DNA of 5,129 nucleotides from an uncultured Novosphingobium sp. Lineage in GTDB: Bacteria > Pseudomonadota > Alphaproteobacteria > Sphingomonadales > Sphingomonadaceae. How positions within the stretch are numbered: position 1 is the first letter of the stretch; each line of letters starts with the position of its first letter. The position numbers and the translations under genes were made by a program. The stretch lies in NCBI GenBank assembly GCA_937860195.1, contig CALMBN010000244.1, positions 1 to 5,129 of the forward strand, in the 5' to 3' direction. Below the pieces are notes generated by a model, which saw only the letters and a list, made by a program, of their open reading frames with translations, was not told the DNA's origin and made no database searches. Positions 1 through 5,009 of the stretch are shown here, piece after piece.

Positions 1-130
1 GCCGATCACCGCATCGAGCTTGCCCTCGTAGACCGGCAGGCGGCTGTAGCCGGACTCGGCGGCGGTGCGCGCGGCCTCTTCGATCGGCGTGTGCACCTCC
101 AGGGCCTGGATCGACGTGCGCGGGGTGCGC
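1..130 (-). CDS. CNNM/CorC-type CBS-domain protein, internal fragment
   Basis: The minus-strand frame ending at base 1 encodes a stretch typical of the first CBS domain of the CNNM/CorC (HlyC/CorC, 'hemolysin family') membrane proteins: a TPRT motif (bases 126-115), then IQALEVHTPIEEA, then the hallmark SGYSRLPVYEG (54-22) and LDAVIG. Family members have an N-terminal DUF21/CNNM transmembrane domain, two CBS domains that bind adenine nucleotides and a C-terminal CorC_HlyC domain. They are linked to divalent cation (Mg/Co) transport or homeostasis. Only about 43 codons are visible. The downstream part lies beyond base 1. The upstream part (membrane domain) is missing, because similarity stops where ABC-F coding sequence begins on the other strand. 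The residue before TPR is R, where many family members have M, which agrees with the join lying at or before about base 129. The family call is good; the boundary at 130 is approximate. Confidence 0.8.
109..130. other. junction between two unrelated gene fragments, with shared sequence
   Basis: Read on the minus strand, this segment encodes RTPRTSI of the CNNM/CorC protein. Read on the plus strand it encodes IDVRGVR, which matches the ABC-F region just before KHIHGYLKDFLF (compare VMVNGKPRHVLGYLQDFLF in E. coli Uup, from memory). About 20 bases therefore satisfy both proteins, and neither protein continues past its side. This is what an overlap-mediated chimeric join or a microhomology recombination would leave. 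The exact breakpoint cannot be fixed from the sequence alone. Confidence 0.65.
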
Positions 131-781
131 AAGCACATCCATGGGTATCTCAAGGACTTCCTGTTCGATCCGGGGATGGTCGAGGCCAAGATCGGCACGC
201 TATCGGGCGGTGAACGCAGCCGCTTGCTGCTGGCCCGCGAATTTGCGCGGCTGTCGAACCTGCTGGTGCTCGACGAGCCGACCAACGATCTCGATCTCGA
301 AACGCTCGACCTGTTGCAGGAAGTGATCGCCGACTACGACGGCACCGTCCTGATCGTCAGCCACGACCGCGACTTCCTCGACCGGACGGTGACGATCACT
401 CTGGGGCTCGATGGCAGCGGCCGCGTCGATATCGTCGCCGGCGGCTATGCCGATTGGGAAAAGCAGCGGCAGGCGCGCAATGCGGTCTCCACGCCCGTTC
501 GTGTCGAGCGCAGTCGAGACACCGCAGCGCCGACGCCAGCGCCACCGCAAAAAACCAAGCTGACCTACAAGGACCAGCGCGATTACGATCTGCTGCCCGC
601 CCGGATCGAAGAAATTGCCGCCCAGATAACCCGCGACGAAGCCGCGCTCCACGACCCCGCTCTCTACACCCGCGACCCAGCCAAGTTCGCCGCGCTGACC
701 AAAGCCATCGAGCTTGCCCGCTCTGAAAAGGACGCAGCCGAAGAACGCTGGCTGGAACTGGCGGAGTTGGTCGAGGGGTAG
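110..781 (+). CDS. uup: Uup-type ABC-F ATPase, 5'-truncated (C-terminal third only)
   Basis: ABC-F proteins are soluble twin-ATPase proteins without membrane domains. They act on ribosomes, and Uup has also been linked to DNA and replication phenotypes. This fragment starts inside the second ATPase domain, after its Walker A: GYLKDFLFDP, signature LSGGE (200-214), Walker B LLVLDEP with the ABC-F TNDLD extension (260-295), and H-loop SHDRDFLDR (359-385). A variable proline/alanine-rich linker follows, then a charged C-terminal helical domain (about 555-778, LTYKDQRDYDLLPARIEEI onward) that matches the Uup coiled-coil tail. Stop is TAG at 779-781. A full Uup is about 600-635 residues. About 223 codons remain, so the whole first ATPase domain, the inter-domain linker and the second Walker A are missing. 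The open frame extends upstream to an ATG at 65, but that part is antisense to the CNNM fragment and is not ABC-F sequence. The linker contains a short repeat (494-523). The gene is convergent with, and directly abuts, the DUF885 gene. Either it is disrupted or its 5' end was lost in a chimeric join. Confidence 0.88.
   Translation: MDVRGVRKHIHGYLKDFLFDPGMVEAKIGTLSGGERSRLLLAREFARLSNLLVLDEPTNDLDLETLDLLQEVIADYDGTVLIVSHDRDFLDRTVTITLGLDGSGRVDIVAGGYADWEKQRQARNAVSTPVRVERSRDTAAPTPAPPQKTKLTYKDQRDYDLLPARIEEIAAQITRDEAALHDPALYTRDPAKFAALTKAIELARSEKDAAEERWLELAELVEG
494..523 (+). repeat. short palindromic REP-like repeat inside the ABC-F linker
   Basis: The core at 501-522 starts GTGTCGAGCG and ends GTCGAGACAC. 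Its outer arms GTGTC (501-505) and GACAC (518-522) are complementary, and TCGAG occurs twice as a direct repeat (504-508, 514-518). It is preceded by CCCGTTC. From memory, near-identical sequences of the type GTTCGTGTCGAGCG(A)AGTCGAGACAC are scattered in many copies through sphingomonad genomes, including inside genes. Here it is in frame and codes for PVRVERSRDT in a low-constraint linker between the second ATPase domain and the coiled-coil tail. Only one copy is visible, so its repeat status rests on recall. Confidence 0.6.
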
Positions 782-789
782 TTACCCCT
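774..789. repeat. tight inverted repeat over two convergent stop codons
   Basis: AGGGGTA (774-780) and TACCCCT (783-789) are perfect 7-base complements separated by GT (781-782). The ABC-F stop TAG (779-781) and the DUF885 stop TAA (784-782) lie in its centre. The 2-base spacer would force some inner pairs open in RNA, and no T-run follows on either strand. A classical intrinsic terminator is therefore not supported, though a weak bidirectional 3'-end structure is possible. Confidence 0.5.
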
Positions 790-2596
790 TCGCCAGCCGC
801 TCCTTCACCCGTTCATCCACCCGCGCTTCCAGCATCGAGAGCGGCATCACGCCTTCCTTCAGGATCTCGTGGAACCACGGCAGGCTGAACTTGTCGCCGA
901 GCGCTGCCTGGGCTTTGGCGCGGTTCTTGACCCACGCCGTATGCCCGATCTTGTAGGAGCAGGCCTGCCCGATCAGCACGCAATACCGCTCCACCTCCCG
1001 CTGGCAGCGCGTGCGGGCAAATCCGGTGGTCGTGACCATGTAGTCGGTCGCCTCTTCGCGGGTCCAGCGCTTGTGGTGGATCCCGGTGTCAACCACCAGC
1101 CGCGCGGCGCGGAACAGGAAGCTTTGCAGGTAACCCGCTCGCTCGATCCCCTTGTAGGCGCCCAGTTCATCGGCCAGCTGCTCAGCATAGAGCGCCCAGC
1201 CCTCGCCGTAGCTCGAGATGAAATTGTTGCGCAGCAGCATCGGCAGTTCGCCCGAGAGCTGGGCGTAGGAACCCTGCAAGTGATGCCCCGGCACCCCTTC
1301 GTGATAGGTCAGCGCGGGCAGCGAGTATTTCGGCCAGTCGCCAACCGATTTGAGGTTGATCCAGTAGATCGCCGGGCGACTGCCGTCGATTGTGGCAGAG
1401 TTGTAATAGCCATTCGAGGCCCCATCCTGAATTTCGACCGGCACCCGGCGGATTTCAAGCGGGCGTTTGGGAATGTCGGCAAAGGCCCGCGGCAGGCGCT
1501 CCCACATGTCGGCCATTCCCGCGTTGAGGCTTTCGATCAGTGCGCTTCGCCCTGCGTCGCTGTCAGCATAGAGCTGTTCTTCCTGCTTGTTGAGCGCGGT
1601 CAGCCGCTCGGCAACGCTGCCGGTGGTCATCCCGGCTCCCTTGAGGATCGCATCGAGCTGCGCCGAGATATCGGCGACTTGCTCTAGCCCGATCTTGTGC
1701 ACCTCGTCTGGCGAAAGCGAAGTGGTAGTCGCCTGCGCCAATGCAGCGGCATAGATCTCGTCGCCGCCTGGGATCCGCCAGGACCCGTCACCTGGCTTGG
1801 TTTGGCGGCGCAACGCGGTCATCAGCGCAATCTGGCGGTCAAGCGCGGGATAGACCGCGCCCTCGACGATCCTTGCGGCGCGGGCCGCACAGTCTCCAGC
1901 GATCCCTTTCGCCTTGGCCCGGCCAGCCAGCGACTGGACCATCCCGCTATCGAGCGCCGCCGCGGCGCGCAGCTTGCCCATCTGCCCAAGTGCCAGGTCG
2001 ATCGACCAGCCCGGTGCGAGCAACCCGCGCGCGGCCTCGGCCTTTTGACTGGCACTGTCCTGATCGAGTTGCCGGGCAAAGGCCGAGAGGCGCGCCAGAT
2101 AGGCTTCGGCATCGGCGACTGTTTCAATCGGATGGCTCGAATCGAGGAAATCGGGCGTGCCGAAATAGGCCCCGCCCTGCTGGTTGATCCGATAGGGGAA
2201 TTGCACCGAATCGATATCGAACCGGCCGGGGGATGTGATCCCTTCCTCCAGCTGGTACCGAACCAGTGCCTGATAGCGCTTGGCCGCGGCACCGAGACTG
2301 CCAGTGGGGATGGCATTGAGCCGGCGTAACCAGCCACGACTGCGCGCCAGATTGGCCTGACGCTCAATCGCGGTTGGCGGGCTCAACTTTGAACGCAGAT
2401 GCGCCAGCTTGCCCTTGTCGAGCCCAAGCGCCGTCGCGAATTCAGGCGAACGGGCGATCCCATCGTTAAAGATCGCATCGAGCAAGCCGAGCAGTGCCTT
2501 GTCACCGCGCGCTGCCGCGCCCTTGGCAAAGGTCGGGTCTGCTGCAAGTGCTAGCGCCATTGCGCCGCTCGCCGCCAAAAAGTTCCGCCGATCCAT
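782..2596 (-). CDS. DUF885 family protein, predicted Tat-exported metallopeptidase-like
   Basis: The 604-residue product begins MDRRNFLAASG, a twin-arginine signal (R3 R4, F6 L7) with a short hydrophobic stretch of A/L/M residues and a probable cleavage near residue 24 (PTFA-KG). It is therefore predicted to be periplasmic. The rest matches the DUF885 family (about 550-600 residues). The defining HExxPGHxxQ motif is HEGVPGHHLQ at H432-Q441, followed by GEGWALYAEQL with G464, E465, W467. These probably form a zinc site in the manner of gluzincin peptidases, but the substrate is unknown for most of the family. The start at 2596 is chosen over an in-frame codon at 2824 because the signal begins here, GGGAG (2607-2603) sits six bases upstream, and the longer version would overlap the DUF6456 gene and put 76 unrelated residues in front of the signal. 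The stop abuts the ABC-F stop. It lies 98 bases downstream of DUF6456 on the same strand, so co-transcription is possible. Confidence 0.92.
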   Translation of the reverse strand: MDRRNFLAASGAMALALAADPTFAKGAAARGDKALLGLLDAIFNDGIARSPEFATALGLDKGKLAHLRSKLSPPTAIERQANLARSRGWLRRLNAIPTGSLGAAAKRYQALVRYQLEEGITSPGRFDIDSVQFPYRINQQGGAYFGTPDFLDSSHPIETVADAEAYLARLSAFARQLDQDSASQKAEAARGLLAPGWSIDLALGQMGKLRAAAALDSGMVQSLAGRAKAKGIAGDCAARAARIVEGAVYPALDRQIALMTALRRQTKPGDGSWRIPGGDEIYAAALAQATTTSLSPDEVHKIGLEQVADISAQLDAILKGAGMTTGSVAERLTALNKQEEQLYADSDAGRSALIESLNAGMADMWERLPRAFADIPKRPLEIRRVPVEIQDGASNGYYNSATIDGSRPAIYWINLKSVGDWPKYSLPALTYHEGVPGHHLQGSYAQLSGELPMLLRNNFISSYGEGWALYAEQLADELGAYKGIERAGYLQSFLFRAARLVVDTGIHHKRWTREEATDYMVTTTGFARTRCQREVERYCVLIGQACSYKIGHTAWVKNRAKAQAALGDKFSLPWFHEILKEGVMPLSMLEARVDERVKERLAKG

Positions 2597-2601
2597 GATT
2601 T

Positions 2602-2607
2602 TCTCCC
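2602..2607 (-). promoter_or_regulatory. ribosome binding site of the DUF885 gene
   Basis: On the minus strand, GGGAGA lies five bases before the ATG at 2596 (GGGAG spaced six). It supports the start that places the Tat signal at the N-terminus. Its GGG is also the end of the 3' arm of the hairpin at 2605-2646, so access to it may depend on RNA folding. Confidence 0.7.
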
Positions 2608-2646
2608 GCTCGAGTTCGAATGCCAGGTATTCTGAACCTGAGCGGG
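2605..2646 (-). promoter_or_regulatory. long interrupted hairpin overlapping the DUF885 ribosome binding site
   Basis: In plus-strand coordinates the arms are CCCGCTC (2605-2611) with GAGCGGG (2640-2646), then GTTC (2614-2617) with GAAC (2634-2637), then GAAT (2618-2621) with ATTC (2629-2632). One base (2633) is bulged, a two-base internal mismatch lies at 2612-2613/2638-2639, and the loop is 7 bases. This gives 15 Watson-Crick pairs. In the minus-strand transcript the hairpin ends three bases inside the GGGAG of the DUF885 start. A competing stem, CAGGT (2624-2628) with ACCTG (2636-2640), would break the long one. It could limit translation, stabilise the mRNA end or serve as a DNA palindrome for a regulator. 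The pairing is seen; the role is inferred. Confidence 0.55.
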
Positions 2647-2694
2647 GGTGTTGGGCAAGTGGATCGACCAGCGGCATCGCTGTGTCGACCGGGG

Positions 2695-3168
2695 TCAACC
2701 GATCCGGTAAAATCCCGCCACCCGGTCGAGCGCCAGCCGCAGCACCAGTTTGCCGCTGCGGATTGGCCAGCCAAGGCCCCGCTCGGCAATTGGCAGGCTC
2801 TCTCCGGTGCAAACGACCCGCCAAAGGATATCTGACAGGCCCGGTCCCGCTTCACTGACCGCGTGGTCAAAGCGCTGGCGCGCCGCAAGTTGGCGCTCGT
2901 TGGCGCTGAGGCCGGGATCGCCGCCTCCGCCTTGCACCCGCACCGGATCCCAGCGCATCGTCACGCCGGGGGAAAGCTGCGCCCGCTCAAAATCGCGGCG
3001 CAGACACTCTCCGGCGGCGAATTGCACATCGCTAAGGTGTCCGCGCGAATGCAGCCAAGTCAGCGGGCTTTCGGCGAGATTGATCGTGACGCTTCGTCCC
3101 CCCTTGCGCGGCGCGGAAGTACCGGGCCCTTCATTGGTAAGTTCGCGTTCGACCAGTTGGCGCTGCAT
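2695..3168 (-). CDS. DUF6456 domain protein, function unknown
   Basis: The 157-residue product starts MQRQLVERELTNEGPG, a charged and probably disordered N-terminus. From about residue 31 comes a segment typical of alphaproteobacterial DUF6456: ESPLTWLHSRGHLSDVQFAAG, then LRRDFERAQLSP, a TMRWDP strand, a glycine-rich loop (QGGGGDPG), and a helical C-terminus with LSDILWRVV, ERGLGWP, and KLVLRLALDRVAGFY. The W-L-x-x-R start, the AAGE/AAGxxLRxDF helix and the GWPxRSxKxVLxLALDRLA ending are the features I recognise. The family has no established activity. Its basic helical make-up would suit nucleic acid or protein binding, but nothing here proves it. No signal peptide or membrane segment is seen, so it should be cytosolic. 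The start at 3168 is supported by AAGGGGA (3180-3174) five bases upstream. The longer open frame to 3384 would run into the divergent HTH gene. DUF885 lies 98 bases downstream. Confidence 0.8.
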   Translation of the reverse strand: MQRQLVERELTNEGPGTSAPRKGGRSVTINLAESPLTWLHSRGHLSDVQFAAGECLRRDFERAQLSPGVTMRWDPVRVQGGGGDPGLSANERQLAARQRFDHAVSEAGPGLSDILWRVVCTGESLPIAERGLGWPIRSGKLVLRLALDRVAGFYRIG

Positions 3169-3178
3169 GACATTCCCC

Positions 3179-3196
3179 TTCGCGTTATGATGCGAA
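3179..3196 (-). repeat. small inverted repeat next to the DUF6456 ribosome binding site
   Basis: TTCGC (3179-3183) and GCGAA (3192-3196) are perfect complements around an 8-base spacer. In the DUF6456 leader the second arm ends GCGAA and runs directly into GGGGA of the ribosome binding site. The arms are short, so chance is a real possibility. Confidence 0.3.
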
Positions 3197-3234
3197 TCGA
3201 CTTGCCAAATGCGGCAGGTTGTAGGAAAGTTAAA

Positions 3235-3247
3235 AACCATATTGGTT
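3235..3247. promoter_or_regulatory. candidate operator palindrome upstream of the HTH gene
   Basis: AACCA (3235-3239) and TGGTT (3243-3247) are perfect complements around TAT, 14 bases before the HTH start and 66 bases before DUF6456. XRE-type regulators commonly bind short palindromes in their own promoter, so this is the best candidate for an autoregulatory site. There is no second copy in the spacer to strengthen the case. Confidence 0.4.
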
Positions 3248-3261
3248 ATCGGATTTATCTT

Positions 3262-3834
3262 ATGATCAACCGCATTCGCGATATTCGCCGTGAGAAGAAG
3301 CTGACCTTGGCCGATGTCGGTGCGCGCTGTTCTCCGCCGACAACCGCGCAGACCATCGGGCGACTTGAGACGGGGACACGGCAATTATCGCTGACCTGGA
3401 TGAACAGGATCGCAGCAGCGCTGGGGGTTGAGCCGGAACTGCTGGTGCGTAGCGCTGGCGGTGACACCCCGCGCTTTGTAGCGCGCCTCACCGCCGATGG
3501 AGCCGAAGCATTGCCCGCCCCGCGCGATGCGATCCTGCCAACCATGCTGGGCGGCGATCACCCCATGGTTGTGCTGGCGATCGAAAGTCCGGCTGGCCTC
3601 TATCGCGCTGGCGATCAGATCTGGCTGCGCCAGTATGGGACGGAGGATTCCGCCAGGCTGCTCAACCGCGACGTGCTGGTCCCGCGCTCTGGCGGGCGGT
3701 TCGCCTTCGGGCGAATGATCGACCGGGATGAACACCGGGTCGCGCTGTTGCCGCCCGATCCCGGCCAGCGCCAGATCGTGATTGACAATCCGGCGTGGAT
3801 TGCCGCCGCAGAAATGCTGGTGCGGCCGCTGTGA
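3262..3834 (+). CDS. XRE-type HTH regulator with S24/LexA-like C-terminal domain
   Basis: The 190-residue product has an N-terminal Cro/C1-type helix-turn-helix (about residues 3-56: NRIRDIRREKKLTLADVG, then TIGRLETGTRQLSLTWMNRIAAALGV). The second half resembles the S24/LexA fold of phage repressors. S109 in ESPAGLYRAGDQIWL has the same spacing to GD as the catalytic serine in DSMxPxxxxGD, and a beta-rich region follows (RDVLVPRSGGRFAFGRMI). Where S24 peptidases carry the catalytic lysine (xVKRL), this protein has FGRM with G150, so self-cleavage is unlikely. The domain may instead dimerise or sense a ligand. The start at 3262 gives a standard HTH N-terminus; in-frame ATGs at 3187 and 3190 would add 24-25 residues without homology and have no ribosome site. 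The ribosome site for 3262 is weak. The stop overlaps the glycosyltransferase start as GTGA, so the two are probably translationally coupled, and the gene is divergent from DUF6456. The HTH call is firm; the S24-like assignment is moderate. Confidence 0.87.
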   Translation: MINRIRDIRREKKLTLADVGARCSPPTTAQTIGRLETGTRQLSLTWMNRIAAALGVEPELLVRSAGGDTPRFVARLTADGAEALPAPRDAILPTMLGGDHPMVVLAIESPAGLYRAGDQIWLRQYGTEDSARLLNRDVLVPRSGGRFAFGRMIDRDEHRVALLPPDPGQRQIVIDNPAWIAAAEMLVRPL

Positions 3835-5009
3835 GCAATCTCAGGGTGCTGAGCCTCAGCACGCTTTACCCCAATAATCACGCCCCCAACTTCGGAGTGT
3901 TTGTCGAACGGCAAATGCAGGCGGTGATGAAACGCGGCGATGTCGACCTGATCATGGTCAATCCGCTGGGATTGCCGCCATTCCCGCTCTCGCAGCACTC
4001 TCGCTACCGAGCACTGGGCGCGCTGCCCTCTGAAGAACTGCGCGGCAAGGTCCGGGTGTTGCGTCCGCACTTTGCCCTGATTCCCGGCGTCGGGGCACGC
4101 TTTAATGCCAAATCCGAGGCTCGAGCAGTGCTGCCGCTAGCCAGAACGCTTCATGCTGAAAGGCCATTCGATCTTGTCGATGCCCAGTTCTTTTATCCCG
4201 ACGGGCCGGCTGCGGTAGCGATTGGCGGAGCACTGGGTCTGCCAGTGTCAATCAAGGCGCGGGGGGCCGATATTCATCATTGGGGCAAGGACCCCGCAAC
4301 TGCCCGGCAGGTGCTGGCGGCGGGCCTGGCCGCCGATGGGTTGCTCGCAGTAGCCGAAGGATTGGCCGACGATATGGCAGCGCTGGGGATGGACCGTGAC
4401 AAGATCACGATCCACCGCACCGGTCTGAATGCCGACCTGTTTCGCCCCTATGACCGCAAGATGTGCCGCGACCAGCTTGGCCTGCCGCGCGGGGTGCCGG
4501 TGCTCGCCACGGTCGGTGCATTGATCCCCCGCAAGGGGCAACGGTTTGTAATTGAAGCGCTGGAATTGCTGCCCGAAGCTCATCTCGTCTTGGCAGGTAT
4601 CGGCGACGACGAAGCAATGTTGCGCGGACTCGCCAAGGATTTGGGCGTGAGCGATCGGGTCCGGTTCCTGGGCGCAGTGCCGCATGGGGAACTGCCGATC
4701 GTGCTCAATGCTGCCGATGTATTTGTGCTGCCTTCAGCCAGCGAAGGCCTTGCCAATGCCTGGGTTGAAGCCCTGGCCTGCGGCACCCCGGTGGTAACCA
4801 CGCCAATCCCCGGTGCTCGCGAATTACTGACTGATCCCAGTTGGGGCCGGATGGTCGCCCGTGACAAGCTGGCAATCGCTATGGCTGTAGGCCAGATTTT
4901 GGCCGAACCACCCACCCCGGAAACAGTCTGCGCCGCTGTTGCAGCCTATAGCTGGGAAGCCAACGCAGAAGCGCTGGTGGCCCATTGGCAGCGGTTGGCA
5001 GGGCGCTAA
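3831..5009 (+). CDS. glycosyltransferase family 4 (GT-B fold)
   Basis: The 392-residue product transfers a sugar from a nucleotide-sugar donor to an acceptor, probably in surface polysaccharide or glycolipid synthesis on the cytosolic face; donor and acceptor cannot be read from the sequence. The N-terminal Rossmann half has LRVLSLSTLYPN and NFGVFVERQMQAV, typical of GT4 acceptor domains, then FYPDGPAAVAI and SIKARGADIH. The C-terminal donor domain has AVAEGLADDM, GLNADLFRP (198-206), the R234-K235 pair in ALIPRKGQRF, LVLAGIGDD, VRFLGAVPHGELP, DVFVLPS, and the retaining GT4 EX7E motif with E305 and E313 in SEGLANAWVEALACG. Length is normal for the family, with no membrane span. The GTG at 3831 is chosen because the first beta strand begins directly after it; the next upstream GTG (3795) adds twelve residues out of character. 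No clear ribosome site is seen, consistent with coupling to the HTH gene. The stop overlaps the secF stop on the other strand. Confidence 0.93.
   Translation: MSNLRVLSLSTLYPNNHAPNFGVFVERQMQAVMKRGDVDLIMVNPLGLPPFPLSQHSRYRALGALPSEELRGKVRVLRPHFALIPGVGARFNAKSEARAVLPLARTLHAERPFDLVDAQFFYPDGPAAVAIGGALGLPVSIKARGADIHHWGKDPATARQVLAAGLAADGLLAVAEGLADDMAALGMDRDKITIHRTGLNADLFRPYDRKMCRDQLGLPRGVPVLATVGALIPRKGQRFVIEALELLPEAHLVLAGIGDDEAMLRGLAKDLGVSDRVRFLGAVPHGELPIVLNAADVFVLPSASEGLANAWVEALACGTPVVTTPIPGARELLTDPSWGRMVARDKLAIAMAVGQILAEPPTPETVCAAVAAYSWEANAEALVAHWQRLAGR

Larger units (their letters stand above)
3169..3261. promoter_or_regulatory. divergent promoter region between DUF6456 and the HTH regulator
   Basis: This 93-base spacer is visibly more AT-rich than its flanks and must hold the start signals for both divergent genes. 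On the minus strand the DUF6456 ribosome site AAGGGGA is at 3180-3174. TTGGCA, at 3207-3202 on that strand, resembles a -35 element, but no good -10 element sits at the usual spacing. On the plus strand no strong ribosome site precedes the ATG at 3262; only GGA at 3251-3253 is near. TTATC is directly repeated at 3246-3250 and 3255-3259. Two small inverted repeats are listed separately. No promoter can be assigned with confidence. Confidence 0.5.

Noticed and set aside
65..109. N-terminal part of the ABC-F open frame beginning at the ATG at 65
   Set aside because: These codons are the complement of a clear CBS-domain sequence and do not resemble any ABC-F region.
869..2329. Long plus-strand open frames (869-1687 and 1697-2329) opposite the DUF885 gene
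   Set aside because: They mirror the codon pattern of a well-supported DUF885 gene in GC-rich DNA, have no recognisable domain and no ribosome site; they are antisense shadows.
2597..2824. Longer N-terminus for the DUF885 protein starting at 2824
   Set aside because: It would place 76 residues ahead of a clear Tat signal, overlap the DUF6456 coding region, and ignore the GGGAG site at 2603-2607.
2863..3261. Upstream extension of the HTH frame on the plus strand
   Set aside because: The extension is antisense to DUF6456 and crosses the divergent promoter region; the HTH domain starts naturally at 3262.
3169..3384. Longer DUF6456 frame starting at 3384
   Set aside because: It would lie opposite the HTH gene and the shared promoter spacer; the ATG at 3168 has a good ribosome site.
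3262..3834. Phage repressor or prophage remnant
   Set aside because: The S24-like regulator could suggest a prophage, but no integrase, phage structural gene or attachment site is visible, and the neighbours are chromosomal genes including secF.
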